Below are positions 26,540 to 35,714 of a stretch of 64,000 bases of DNA, piece by piece. Origin of the DNA: Paenibacillus rubinfantis (GTDB lineage Bacteria; Bacillota; Bacilli; Paenibacillales; Paenibacillaceae); assembly GCF_001486505.1 (NCBI RefSeq), contig NZ_LN909062.1:253341-317340 (forward strand), read 5' to 3'. Within the stretch, counting starts at the first letter, position 1. Every line of letters starts with the position of its first letter. Both the position numbers and the translations under genes were made by a program. The notes under the pieces were generated by a model. It saw only the letters and a program-made list of their open reading frames with translations. It was not told the DNA's origin and searched no databases.

Positions 26540-28342
26540 TTACTTGGTTAGTTCCAAAAAGGCATCGACGTCGGCCACATTTACCGCCATCGCTTCGCGC
26601 CAGAAATCCGGCTTGGTTAAATCCACACCAAGATGCTTGGCGGCCAGTTCTTCCACCGTCATCCGACCGGTATCCCGCAGAAGCGCATCATACTTGGCCG
26701 CAAAGCTTTGGCCTTCACGTTGTGCCAGCGCATAGATCCCGGTGCTGAACATATACCCGAAGGTATAAGGGAAATTATAAAAAGGCACGTCCGTGATATA
26801 GAAATGCAGCTTGGATGCCCAGAAATGTGGATGATAGCTGCCCAACGCTCCCTGGAAGGCTTCCCGCTGCGCTTCCTCCATCAGCTCGGACAACTCAGCG
26901 GCATCCAGGACCCCCTGCCGGCGTTTCTCGTAGAAGCGGGTTTCAAACAGGAACCGGGCATGGATGTTCATAAAGAAGGCGACCGAATTTTGTACCTTAT
27001 CGGCGAGCAGGACGATTTTCTCCTGATCATTCGCCGCATTTTTCACGAAAGCATCGGCCAGAATCATTTCAGCAAACGTTGATGCAGTCTCCGCTACATT
27101 CATCGCATAATCCTGGTTGAAAATCGGCAGCTCTTCCATCACATACTGGTGATAAGCATGCCCGAGTTCATGTGCCAGCGTGTACACGTTAGATACCGTA
27201 CCGCCAAACGTCATAAAGATCCGCGTCTGCTTGCTCTTCGGCAGGGAGGTACAGAAGCCCCCCGGGCGTTTGCCCGGACGGTCCTCCGCCTCAATCCAGC
27301 GCTTGTTAAACGCCATCGTGGCGAACTCGGCCAGTTTGGGACTGAAATTACCGAATTGCTGGACGATGTCCTCCGCTGCCTGTTCATATGTAACTTGGCC
27401 AGACGCTTGGCCCAGCGGGGAATCCACATCGGTCCAGCTCAGCTTCTCTACGCCAAGCAGCTTGGCTTTGCGCTCCAGATAAGCGACGAACTTCGGTTTA
27501 TTCTCGACGATCACCTGCCACATCGCATCCAGCGTCGCTTTGGACATCCGGTTGATGGCCAGCGGTTCCTTCAGAATGTCATCCCAGCCGCGCTTCTCGT
27601 ATAATTTAAGCCGAAACCCTGCCAGACGATTCAGCGTATCGGCACAGTAATCCTCCGATTGGGTCCATGCTTCTTCCCAGCTCGCAAATACGCGCTCCCT
27701 CACGTTCCGGTCCGGATCGTCCAGCTTATTGGCCGCTTGACCCACCGATAACGTCTTCACTTCGCCATTGGCTTCTTCAAAGGGAACACCTACCTTGGCG
27801 ACGATCGTATCATAATGCTGACCCCATCCATGGTAGCCGTCTACGGCCAGGTCAGAGACCAGGTTTTCGAGCTCCGGTGCCAGCTTCTCCCGGGCCAGGT
27901 CCCGTTTCTCGGAGAGGATGAAGGAAATCGGTGCGATTTCTTCCCGCTTCATCCACGCTTCCCAAACCTCATCGTTCGTTAACCGGAGAACGTTCCAGAA
28001 TAACGTCATGACATTGTTATAAGAAGCCCCTAGCGAGGTGACTCTAGCGTCCAGTTGGACCGCCTTCTTATCGTGCTGGTCTTGAGCGGTCAGGCAGCCA
28101 ATAAAGCTGATCGCCTCATACAGACGGGCTGCCGCTGCTTGCAAATCCGTGATCAAACCGTCCAAAGCCTTCGTCTCCTCCAAGGTGGACGGGGCCTCTT
28201 GTTCTTGCAGCTTGGCGCGGAACGTGGCAATATCCCGTTCCAAAGCATCTAAATGATCGCGCAGCGCCGGGGAGGCAGAGCCTCCCGGAAAAATCGTTTC
28301 CAATTCCCAAGTGGGTTGAATCGTTCCTGCGAATCGTGACAT
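26540..28342 (-). CDS. M3 family oligoendopeptidase (PepF-like)
   Basis: A 600-residue cytoplasmic zinc metallopeptidase that degrades short peptides. The zinc motif HELGHAYH is near residue 393, and the third ligand glutamate lies in the NVAETASTFAE helix about 27 residues on. The long helical N-terminal part shapes the substrate channel. The ATG follows AAAGGAAGCG. Family length is normal. It stands alone with its own terminator. Confidence 0.92.
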   Translation of the reverse strand: MSRFAGTIQPTWELETIFPGGSASPALRDHLDALERDIATFRAKLQEQEAPSTLEETKALDGLITDLQAAAARLYEAISFIGCLTAQDQHDKKAVQLDARVTSLGASYNNVMTLFWNVLRLTNDEVWEAWMKREEIAPISFILSEKRDLAREKLAPELENLVSDLAVDGYHGWGQHYDTIVAKVGVPFEEANGEVKTLSVGQAANKLDDPDRNVRERVFASWEEAWTQSEDYCADTLNRLAGFRLKLYEKRGWDDILKEPLAINRMSKATLDAMWQVIVENKPKFVAYLERKAKLLGVEKLSWTDVDSPLGQASGQVTYEQAAEDIVQQFGNFSPKLAEFATMAFNKRWIEAEDRPGKRPGGFCTSLPKSKQTRIFMTFGGTVSNVYTLAHELGHAYHQYVMEELPIFNQDYAMNVAETASTFAEMILADAFVKNAANDQEKIVLLADKVQNSVAFFMNIHARFLFETRFYEKRRQGVLDAAELSELMEEAQREAFQGALGSYHPHFWASKLHFYITDVPFYNFPYTFGYMFSTGIYALAQREGQSFAAKYDALLRDTGRMTVEELAAKHLGVDLTKPDFWREAMAVNVADVDAFLELTK

Positions 28343-28452
28343 AGGTTCGCTTCCTTTCCGAATCGTTATTATTGATGGCTTATGGGATAACAGTGTATGC
28401 TAGTAGGGGTTGCACTATTATATAGCCGCTACAGAATACAGGAGGGATTTCG

Positions 28453-28665
28453 ATGAAACCGTTGCAAATTTCGGCGGATACCGCCGTGAAATTAGCCGCC
28501 AAACTCAAAGTGCCAATCGAGCACCTTATGCATATGCCGCAGCACATTCTGATGCAAAAAATCGCTGAACTGGCCAAAGAGGAAGCAGCTCATCCATCTG
28601 TCGATTCCGACTCCGGGGCTTCAGGCCAAGCCGGTCAAGCCGGTCAAGAACCCGATCCTTCATGA
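28453..28665 (+). CDS. YycC-like small protein
   Basis: A 70-residue protein whose first 48 residues (PLQISADTAVKLAAKLKVP, then IEHLMHMPQHILMQKIAELA) match what I recall of the small YycC family of Bacillales. The C-terminal 22 residues are a low-complexity tail with repeated GQAGQ and are probably not part of the fold. It starts after AGGAGGGATTTCG. Its stop overlaps the start of the next gene by four bases (ATGA), which indicates translational coupling. No function is known. Confidence 0.75.
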   Translation: MKPLQISADTAVKLAAKLKVPIEHLMHMPQHILMQKIAELAKEEAAHPSVDSDSGASGQAGQAGQEPDPS

Positions 28666-28892
28666 TCCCCTTCAATCAGTCCTGGCCTTATGACGTGGTC
28701 ATGGGGGACGTCTATGTACATGAGTGCCCGTTTTGCTCCAGCAGCAACGTGCTGCTGCCGCTGAAGCCCCGCGAGCTCAAGACGATCCATGAAGGAAAGA
28801 AAAAACTGCTGGTCTTTCCCTGCTGCGGGAACAAGCTTCATGTGCTGGACTGCGATAACGATTACCTCTTAACCGATACGGTTGTCCGGTAA
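28662..28892 (+). CDS. Small protein with paired cysteine motifs
   Basis: A 76-residue protein coupled to the YycC-like gene through an ATGA overlap. It has ECPFC near residue 22 and FPCCGNKLH near 53, which together could form a zinc ribbon. I do not recognise a family beyond this. It is followed by a bidirectional terminator shared with the convergent DUF2225 gene. Confidence 0.7.
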   Translation: MIPFNQSWPYDVVMGDVYVHECPFCSSSNVLLPLKPRELKTIHEGKKKLLVFPCCGNKLHVLDCDNDYLLTDTVVR

Positions 28893-28946
28893 ATCCAGCA
28901 GCCCTAGTGCTTGAATCAAGGTCCGAAGGGCAATCCGATACGCAAA

Positions 28947-28980
28947 GAAAGGCCGTTTCTTACAGAGACGGCCTTTCTTG
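28947..28980. terminator. Bidirectional terminator
   Basis: GAAAGGCCGT and ACGGCCTTTC pair around a TTCTTACAGAG loop between convergent genes. Confidence 0.85.
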
Positions 28981-29008
28981 ATGTAAGATCTCGGAGTATG
29001 CTTGTCCG

Positions 29009-29707
29009 TTAGCCGCGCATTTCTTCCGGTAGCTCATGCCCGCCGTTCAGCATTTCCTCACGCAACAGCGCCCACTGTTCGCGGGAGGCCCGAATCATCG
29101 CCGCATCCATGATCCGCTTGTCGTTGATGACGCGCCCAAACCATTTGACCGCATCGTTATAATTACCAACTCGCCGGTACAGCTCGCCGATCAGGTACAT
29201 TAGGCGGGCATCGCTGCCGCCGACGCCCTCATTCTCGTAGACGCGGATGTATGCCTCCAGCGAATACTCCATGAAACGCTTCTCCTGTTCTACATTGTTC
29301 TTATACCGGTACAACCAAGCGATGTGATGCAGCAAGCTGGCAATGATCCGATCGGTCTCTCCGATGGTCTGGGCACAGATCAACGCGAGCTTATAGGTCT
29401 CCATCGCCGCATCCCAGTCGCGGTGGCCGCCGTAGCTCTTCTGACTGAACCGGCTGCCAATCGCCTCCTGGAAGAGGGCCCTCTGCCGGTCGGTTAACCG
29501 GGATGCCGAGTTTTCCGTCGAGGCAAAACCGCAAGAAGGACATACCCGAACAACGTAATAATCCGGATTCTCCTTCTGATAATATCCGCAAAAGTCCGTA
29601 TCCGTGCGTACGGCCCGTTTGAAGCTGGGGCGCACGCGCGAGGTTGAAAACTCATTTTGGCAATGGATGCAAGTGACTTTGATCTGATATAGAGGTTCTA
29701 GTTCCAA
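29009..29707 (-). CDS. DUF2225 family protein
   Basis: A 232-residue protein. Two CxxC pairs at the N-terminus (TCIHCQNEF at residues 13-16 and VCPSCGF near 56) suggest a zinc ribbon. The rest is helical and TPR-like (LLHHIAWLYRYKNNVEQEKRF; then YLIGELYRRVGNYNDAVKWF). This is the layout of DUF2225, whose function is unknown. The start is TTG with AAAGGGAG upstream. Confidence 0.85.
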   Translation of the reverse strand: MELEPLYQIKVTCIHCQNEFSTSRVRPSFKRAVRTDTDFCGYYQKENPDYYVVRVCPSCGFASTENSASRLTDRQRALFQEAIGSRFSQKSYGGHRDWDAAMETYKLALICAQTIGETDRIIASLLHHIAWLYRYKNNVEQEKRFMEYSLEAYIRVYENEGVGGSDARLMYLIGELYRRVGNYNDAVKWFGRVINDKRIMDAAMIRASREQWALLREEMLNGGHELPEEMRG

Positions 29708-29756
29708 ATCGTCCTACTCCCTTTCAAAAGTCCGCCCGGCGGATCGTCTGTTTCCT

Positions 29757-30134
29757 CTATGGTGTGTTCACAAAATGAAAAGCCGGACCGGATAACCGCT
29801 CCAGCACGAATTCCCGCAACGGCTCTTCGATTCCAATCTCCTCCAGCGCTTCGCGCATGCAGCCCAGCCAGGCCTCCGCACGCTCCTTCGTGACCGGAAA
29901 CGGCAGATGCCGAGCACGCATCATCGGATGGCCAACGGCATCGGAATAAAGCGAAGGCCCGCCGAAGAATTGCGACAAGAACATAAATTGCTTCTCCATC
30001 ACCGGGGTGATGTCTTCCGGGAATAAAGGTCCCAGCAGCGGCTCCCGTTGAACCCGGGGATAGAAGGCCTCAACCAGCCGCCGGATCGTCGCCTCGCCGC
30101 CCAGGTTGTCGTATAGGCTTAAGCCTTGATTCAT
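29757..30134 (-). CDS. Group II truncated haemoglobin (YjbI-like)
   Basis: A 125-residue 2-on-2 globin. The proximal histidine is in MMRARHLPFPV, the B10 tyrosine in EAFYPRV and the G8 tryptophan in AEAWLGCM, a set typical of group II. Such proteins bind oxygen or protect against nitric oxide. The ATG follows GGAGGCGGTG. It is 49 bases downstream of nothing else on this strand except the small peptide gene, and is probably monocistronic. Confidence 0.92.
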   Translation of the reverse strand: MNQGLSLYDNLGGEATIRRLVEAFYPRVQREPLLGPLFPEDITPVMEKQFMFLSQFFGGPSLYSDAVGHPMMRARHLPFPVTKERAEAWLGCMREALEEIGIEEPLREFVLERLSGPAFHFVNTP

Positions 30135-30168
30135 TAATTCACCGCCTCCGTTTTTCCTTATTATATCA

Positions 30169-30197
30169 AAAAAAAATAAAAGCTCCTACCGGAGCTT
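30169..30197 (-). terminator. Terminator of the 31-residue peptide gene
   Basis: On the minus strand AAGCTCC, GGTA, GGAGCTT is followed by a long T-rich run. It lies 27 bases after the peptide stop. Confidence 0.85.
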
Positions 30198-30223
30198 CTA
30201 CTTAAACGCAGGTCTCAAATCTA

Positions 30224-30319
30224 TCAGTAGCTGCGCCAATCCTCTTCGCCGGAATGGACGAGAGAGGCGCGGATTACATAAACAAAAGCACAGACGAGAA
30301 TCCCTGCGACAATGCTCAT
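30224..30319 (-). CDS. 31-residue single-span membrane peptide
   Basis: The ATG at 30319 has GGAGTGAT five bases upstream, and the frame closes after 31 codons. It encodes a hydrophobic segment (IVAGILVCAFVYVIRASL) and a polar end HSGEEDWRSY. A true ribosome site and an intrinsic terminator right after the stop support a real small gene. No family was recognised. Confidence 0.6.
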   Translation of the reverse strand: MSIVAGILVCAFVYVIRASLVHSGEEDWRSY

Positions 30320-30529
30320 GAACATCACTCCATCCACAAAATTTGGCTGCTGCACCGTTTATGAAAGAATCTTAGCTGGTTCTAAAGATCCACATTGGTC
30401 TTATAGAATCATTTTAGCATAGAAGCCTCGAAATATCAGCCCCTAATGAAACCGCTTCCTTCATTTTTTTGTGCTGTTTGTCCCAGTCCACTCATACACT
30501 TCACTATGATTTAATGTGGAGGCGTACCC

Positions 30530-31753
30530 ATGGTATTCAAACGCTTAACCGCTTTACTGTTCCTCTTTGCCGCGCTTTTGCTGGCCGTACTGATGATCGG
30601 CTATCCGGAGGCTTCCTGGCAAGCCGGTGTTCGCGGGTTGGCCATTTGGTGGGACGTGCTGTTTCCGTCCCTGTTTCCCTTCTTCGTGATTTCCGAGGTG
30701 CTGCTTGGCTTTGGAATTGTCCATTTTCTCGGTAAGCTGCTGGATCCGCTGATGAGACCGGTGTTCCGCATCCCGGGCAGCGGCGGCTTCGTGCTGGCGA
30801 TGGGGTTTGCTTCCGGCTATCCTGTCAGCGCCAAACTGGCAACTAAGCTGCGTGAGCAGAATCTTGTTTCCCGTGCCGAGGGAGAACGGCTTGTCTCATT
30901 TACGACGTCATCCGATCCGATCTTTCTGATCGGTGCGGTCTCGGTTGGCTTCTTCGGCAATCCGAAGTTGGCCGGCGCGCTGGCTCTGGCCCATTATGGC
31001 GGGGCCTTGCTGATCGGCCTGGTCATGCGATTCTATCGTCCAGACCGTGACGAGCCTGCAGGCGCGGAGAAAGGCGACGAATCCGGTCGATTCAGCCTAA
31101 AGCTGGCGCTGCGGGCCATGCACGAGGCCCGGATTCAGGACGGGCGCAGCCTCGGAGAGCTGCTGCGTCAAGCCGTCGTGTCTTCCCTGCAGCTGATGGC
31201 CGTCGTCGGCGGCCTGGTGGTGTTTTTCTCCGTCATCCTCGAGGTCCTAACAGCCTCAGGGTTTATGAGCTCTTTATATACCGGCTTTCGCGATCTGCTG
31301 CCGCTCTTGGGGCTGCCTAGCCCATTAGCCGAGCCGCTGATGGGCGGCCTGTTCGAGGTTACCTTGGGCGCTAAAGCAGCGGCGGCACCGGAGGGAATTC
31401 CCCTGATGTTTAAAGCTGCAGCTGCAGCCTTTATCCTCTCTTGGGGCGGCTTATCCGTCCATGCCCAGGTTGCCAGCATCTTAAATGGCGCTGACCTGCG
31501 TTATTTTCCTTTCCTGGTGGCGCGGTTTCTTCACGCTGTCCTTTCCACTGGTCTGCTGCTGCTCATCTGGAATCCCCTCATGGGAGCGGCACCGGCATGG
31601 GCGATGGCCGTGCCCGAGTATGGACGGAAAGAAGTGCTTTACGGTTGGCAAGCCGTACCGGGGGCGCTCCGATTCTTTCTGGTGACGATGGCCATCTTGC
31701 TTATTTTGTCATTCTTGTCCGGATTCATTCGCCGCTGGCGGCACCGAAAATGA
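30530..31753 (+). CDS. ylbJ: Sporulation integral membrane protein YlbJ
   Basis: A 407-residue membrane protein of the nucleoside-recognition (Gate) fold with about eight to ten membrane segments. Diagnostic stretches are GFASGYPVSAKLATKLRE and FTTSSDPIFLIGAVSVGFFG. In Bacillus, YlbJ is made in the mother cell and is needed for heat-resistant spores; its transport substrate is not known to me. The ATG follows GTGGAGGCG. It is not next to the usual ylb neighbours here. Confidence 0.9.
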   Translation: MVFKRLTALLFLFAALLLAVLMIGYPEASWQAGVRGLAIWWDVLFPSLFPFFVISEVLLGFGIVHFLGKLLDPLMRPVFRIPGSGGFVLAMGFASGYPVSAKLATKLREQNLVSRAEGERLVSFTTSSDPIFLIGAVSVGFFGNPKLAGALALAHYGGALLIGLVMRFYRPDRDEPAGAEKGDESGRFSLKLALRAMHEARIQDGRSLGELLRQAVVSSLQLMAVVGGLVVFFSVILEVLTASGFMSSLYTGFRDLLPLLGLPSPLAEPLMGGLFEVTLGAKAAAAPEGIPLMFKAAAAAFILSWGGLSVHAQVASILNGADLRYFPFLVARFLHAVLSTGLLLLIWNPLMGAAPAWAMAVPEYGRKEVLYGWQAVPGALRFFLVTMAILLILSFLSGFIRRWRHRK

Positions 31754-31864
31754 AACGTTGTGTTCTGCGGGCGAATTGATTATGATCTTTACAAAAGGAT
31801 ATTCAAGCGCGTGTTCAAAACGGAGATTTTTTTTGAACAGCCTCTTTCAAAGGAGCTTGTCAAC

Positions 31865-32668
31865 TTGAGATACTATGTACTTGACCGCGGGGATCAGCTA
31901 TCCGTCGAATTAAGCCAGACCTTTCATGAACTCGCTGCGCAGCAAGGGCTTGAGCTGGATGCGAAATCCCCGGATATCGTCGTCTCCATCGGTGGAGACG
32001 GCACGATGCTTCATGCCTTCCATACGTTTATCGATCAAATCCATTCGATTGCCTTCGTTGGGATTCATACCGGCCATTTGGGGTTCTATGCCGACTGGAA
32101 AGCTGACGAAATTCCCGAGCTGGTGCAAATGATGAGCGGGCATGCGGATCCTGGCTTGTTGAGGCCACGTATCGTCCGTTATCCCTTGATCGAGCTGGAG
32201 ATCCAGAAGAAGTCCGGGTCCTCCTCCCATATCTGCTTAAACGAGTTTACGCTGAAGGGCGTCGACGGCACCGTCGTAGCCCAAGTGGATATCAATGATC
32301 AAATATTCGAAATGTTCCGCGGCGACGGCATTTGCGTATCCACCCCTTCCGGCAGTACCGCCTATAACAAAAGCTTGGGGGGGGCGATGATCCATCCAAC
32401 GATTGAAGCGCTGCAGATCACGGAGATCGCTTCGATCAACAATCGGGTGTTCCGAACGCTGGGCTCCCCGTTGGTGCTGCCGAAGCACCATCACTGCGAT
32501 ATTTATTCGCGCAAGGAACAAAATTTGCTGCTGACGATTGACCACGTCAACCTGCCGATGGATGATTTGGTCTCCGTTCGCTGCCAGGTGTCCGAGCAGA
32601 AAATCAGCTTTGTCCGCTATCGGCCGTTTCCTTTTTGGAGCCGGGTACGTAATGCATTCCTAGACTAG
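31865..32668 (+). CDS. nadK: NAD kinase
   Basis: A 267-residue ATP-NAD kinase that makes NADP. Motifs are GGDGTML (near residue 43), LNEFTLKG and STPSGSTAYNKSLGG. The frame is open 35 codons further upstream, but the TTG at 31865 has AAAGGAG at the right distance and gives the usual family length and N-terminus (RYYVLDRGDQLS), so it is preferred. Bacillus has two such kinases, and which one this matches cannot be decided by eye. Confidence 0.92.
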   Translation: MRYYVLDRGDQLSVELSQTFHELAAQQGLELDAKSPDIVVSIGGDGTMLHAFHTFIDQIHSIAFVGIHTGHLGFYADWKADEIPELVQMMSGHADPGLLRPRIVRYPLIELEIQKKSGSSSHICLNEFTLKGVDGTVVAQVDINDQIFEMFRGDGICVSTPSGSTAYNKSLGGAMIHPTIEALQITEIASINNRVFRTLGSPLVLPKHHHCDIYSRKEQNLLLTIDHVNLPMDDLVSVRCQVSEQKISFVRYRPFPFWSRVRNAFLD

Positions 32669-32723
32669 TCGAGGGGAAGACAAGCTCCCGAATGTCGAAA
32701 ACTATGTAAAGGAAGAACTGAAT

Positions 32724-34226
32724 ATGATCTTAACTTCATTCCGTAAGTACGCATTAATCCCGATGTTGTCCCTAACGCTGCTGGGGTTGCCGCAAGCTGC
32801 TGGAGCAGCAGGGGCTGCAGCTGCGGCAGGAACGCCCCTGACCGCCGAGGCCGGAACGATTATTCATCTCGGTTCAACGGAAACCTCCTCCGACCTCCAA
32901 GCGCTTCAGGAAGTCTTGGACTATTTGGAAGCCTACAATATTGAAGGCGTGGAGCGTCAGGAATTTCTGGATCATGCGATACGCGGCATGGTTTATTCGT
33001 TGGACGACCCCTATAGCGATTATTACTCCAAAGAGGAGCTGCAGGACTTCGAGAATGGCGTAAATCAGGAATTCGTTGGGATCGGAGTTACGCTTCGTTT
33101 CTATAATGACAAGTTATACATCACCGGTGTATTGCCCAACTCCCCCGCCTCCAAGTCAGGACTTCAAGCGGGCGATATCATTACTAAGGTGGACGGGCAG
33201 TTGGTGAGCAGCAGCGAGGATGTGGCCCGGATTCAAGGGGAAGAGAATACCCAGGTCAACATCACGGTGAACCGGACCGGACAAACTTTGGTTTACCCGA
33301 TTAAGCGCGGCCATTTCTCGTTGCCTTCCGTCACCGGAACGGTAATTCCTTCGAGTAAGGTCGGCTATATCGCCATCTCCTCCTTCTCCGATACAGCGGA
33401 CGAGGAATTTGCCGATCAACTGGCCTCCCTGCGTCAGGAAGGCATCGGCGCGCTCGTCTTGGACCTGCGCGACAACCTCGGCGGATACGTCGAATCCGCG
33501 GCCAATATCGCCAAGCAATTTATGAAGGAAGGTACCTTGATGTATACCGCAGACCAGGGCGGTGAACTGCAGCCGGTGGAGATCACGGGCGGAAAAGACA
33601 TCGGCATGCCGGTGGTGGTGCTGACCAACGGGCTCTCCGCCAGCGCTTCGGAAATTTTGACGGGTGCGCTTCGCGACAACGGGATTGCCAAGGTGGTAGG
33701 GGCGCAAACTTACGGCAAAGCTCGTATCCAGAACGTATTCCCGCTTTCCAATGGCAGTTCGCTGAAGCTAACCGTCCAAGCTTACCTAACGCCAAAGAAG
33801 CTCGATTTCAACCATATCGGTCTGAAGCCGGACATCGAGGTCAACAACAACGCAGCCGCTCAGCTGATTACCGGAATGTATGAAGCCGGCGTGCGGCATA
33901 TCAGCGTAAGTGGAGGACCAGCTTCGTTGAGCATTAATGGAGCGGATTTCCCGGGGTATATCGATGTGATCCAAAGCGGCAAGCAAGTGTATGCCCCTTC
34001 CCGCTTGTTGTCCTCGCTGATTCAAGGCACCCCGGTTTGGAGCACAAGCATCGGTAAATTAACCATCACGGATCGCCTAGGGAAGCAAAGCGGGTTCACG
34101 TTGGCTGCCAAAACGGCTAAACTGGTGGATGGCGAGTCGTATCTGGAACTGAACGAATTCCAGAAGAAATATCCGAAGCTGACTTGGAGCTATAAACAAG
34201 GCTTTCTGAACTTATCCATGAACTAA
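32724..34226 (+). CDS. S41 carboxy-terminal processing protease with copper amine oxidase-like tail
   Basis: A 500-residue exported protease. It has a signal peptide (1-35, alanine-rich end), an N-terminal helical part with DDPYSDYYSKEE and a PDZ domain (about 115-195, FVGIGVTLRF). The S41 core carries its nucleophile in the GLSASASEIL segment (305-309) and the general-base lysine in TYGKA (332). About 120 extra residues at the C-terminus resemble a copper amine oxidase N-like stalk domain. Relatives in Bacillus (CtpA/CtpB) act at the envelope or in sporulation signalling. The ATG follows AAAGGAAG. Confidence 0.88.
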   Translation: MILTSFRKYALIPMLSLTLLGLPQAAGAAGAAAAAGTPLTAEAGTIIHLGSTETSSDLQALQEVLDYLEAYNIEGVERQEFLDHAIRGMVYSLDDPYSDYYSKEELQDFENGVNQEFVGIGVTLRFYNDKLYITGVLPNSPASKSGLQAGDIITKVDGQLVSSSEDVARIQGEENTQVNITVNRTGQTLVYPIKRGHFSLPSVTGTVIPSSKVGYIAISSFSDTADEEFADQLASLRQEGIGALVLDLRDNLGGYVESAANIAKQFMKEGTLMYTADQGGELQPVEITGGKDIGMPVVVLTNGLSASASEILTGALRDNGIAKVVGAQTYGKARIQNVFPLSNGSSLKLTVQAYLTPKKLDFNHIGLKPDIEVNNNAAAQLITGMYEAGVRHISVSGGPASLSINGADFPGYIDVIQSGKQVYAPSRLLSSLIQGTPVWSTSIGKLTITDRLGKQSGFTLAAKTAKLVDGESYLELNEFQKKYPKLTWSYKQGFLNLSMN

Positions 34227-34248
34227 ATCGAACTTATTCCATCATCGC

Positions 34249-34283
34249 AAAAAAACGGCCTCCCGATTATTCGGGGGCCGTTT
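34249..34283. terminator. Bidirectional terminator between ctp and yutD
   Basis: AAACGGCCTCCCGA and TCGGGGGCCGTTT pair, with A-run and T-run on the two sides. It contains the yutD stop codon. Confidence 0.88.
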
Positions 34284-34638
34284 CTGTTTCCTGCAACACT
34301 GCCGCTTTTTCGCTTCCGACGTCTTTGTCTTTAGGCGCGTCCTTGTCCTTATGGTTGTCTTTCACCTTCTGGAGGACGAAATAAGCGCAGCCGAAGTTGC
34401 AGTATTCGTTGATATAATCCGTAATGCCGGAATACGCCGTATCCCGGTTCGCCTTGGGATGATTGTCTCGAAGAAAGCCTTTGAGACGAAGCTTCTCGTA
34501 ACCCCAATCGCCAATGATGTAATCATAGCGGTCAAGCACCTCGCTGTACCGCTGCTTAAACGCTTCGGGATCCCAAGCGTCCCGATAATTCTGAATCAGT
34601 TCGTAGGTTCTGCCGCCGATTTGAATCAAAGGATCCAT
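34267..34638 (-). CDS. yutD: YutD family protein
   Basis: A 123-residue protein. Its first 95 residues match the YutD family (GRTYELIQNYRDAWDPEAF; DYIIGDWGYEKLRLKGF; NEYCNFGCAYFVL). The tail is charged and low-complexity (HKDKDAPKDKD). Function is unknown. It lies 12 bases downstream of lipA, the same neighbour as in B. subtilis. Confidence 0.88.
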   Translation of the reverse strand: MDPLIQIGGRTYELIQNYRDAWDPEAFKQRYSEVLDRYDYIIGDWGYEKLRLKGFLRDNHPKANRDTAYSGITDYINEYCNFGCAYFVLQKVKDNHKDKDAPKDKDVGSEKAAVLQETETAPE

Positions 34639-34650
34639 CCTCCTTCTGGT

Positions 34651-35547
34651 TTACGACGAAGCGGGGACGCCTGCTTTTTTCTTAGCCGAATTCACCTGTT
34701 CATGCGCATGATACGAGCTGCGCACGAGCGGACCGGACTCCACGTGGCTGAAGCCTCGCTTCATCCCCTCTTCCTTCAGCTCGGCAAATTGCTCGGGCTT
34801 ATAGTACTTCTCCACACGTAAATGCTGAGGTGTAGGCTGCAGGTATTGGCCGATTGTCAAAATATCGCAGTCTACGGCACGCAGATCATCCATCGCCTGC
34901 AAAATTTCGTCCCATTCCTCCCCAACGCCCAGCATGATGCTGGATTTCGTAGGAATCTCCGGCTTCATCGCCTTGGCCCGCTGGAGCAGCTCCAAAGAGC
35001 GGCGGTATTTCGCCTTCGCCCGGACGCGGTCGGACAACCGTTCCACCGTCTCGATGTTGTGGTTCAAGATATCGGGCTTCGCCTCCATGACGATCCGCAG
35101 CGCTTCTTCATCCCCCTGAAAGTCCGGGATCAGCACTTCTACGCTGCAGAGTGGCAAGCGTTCGCGAATCGCCTGAATGGTTCCGGCGAAAATGCTGGCC
35201 CCGCCATCCTTCAGATCGTCCCGGGCCACGCTCGTAACCACGCAATGTTGCAAATTCATCTGCTCTGCCGCTTCCGCTACACGCTGCGGCTCCTGCAGGT
35301 CCAGCTCGGTCGGCAGACCGGTGTTCACCGCACAAAAGCGGCAAGCCCGCGTGCAAATATCGCCTAAAATCATAAACGTCGCCGTCCGGTTCGCCCAGCA
35401 TTCATATATGTTTGGACAACGCGCTTCTTCACAAACGGTATGTAAGGTTTTGGAGCGCATCATCTGCTTGATGTCCTGATAATTATCCCCTGTCGTCAGC
35501 TTGATACGAATCCAATCCGGTTTCGGTTCCTGGATTTGTTTTGCCAA
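34651..35547 (-). CDS. lipA: Lipoyl synthase
   Basis: A radical SAM enzyme of 298 residues that inserts two sulfur atoms into octanoyl groups on lipoyl domains. The auxiliary cluster motif [12 protein letters not shown], the radical SAM motif CTRACRFC and the terminal RSSYHA serine are all present. The TTG at 35547, with AGGAAGG upstream, matches the family N-terminus; the frame is open a further 14 codons. It is followed by yutD in the conserved Bacillales order. Confidence 0.95.
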   Translation of the reverse strand: MAKQIQEPKPDWIRIKLTTGDNYQDIKQMMRSKTLHTVCEEARCPNIYECWANRTATFMILGDICTRACRFCAVNTGLPTELDLQEPQRVAEAAEQMNLQHCVVTSVARDDLKDGGASIFAGTIQAIRERLPLCSVEVLIPDFQGDEEALRIVMEAKPDILNHNIETVERLSDRVRAKAKYRRSLELLQRAKAMKPEIPTKSSIMLGVGEEWDEILQAMDDLRAVDCDILTIGQYLQPTPQHLRVEKYYKPEQFAELKEEGMKRGFSHVESGPLVRSSYHAHEQVNSAKKKAGVPASS

Positions 35548-35714
35548 AGCGCAAGACCTTCCTTCTTGTGATTTAAGCCGTAGCGCCATTTATTATATCA
35601 TGAAACCGCTGGAAAAACCTACTTCACAAAATGGAATAAAAACACAGCGTTTGCCTCAATCTAAGAGAGGTCACGAATCGCGTGCAAAATAAAGGCGAAG
35701 GAGGAATACTTGCC

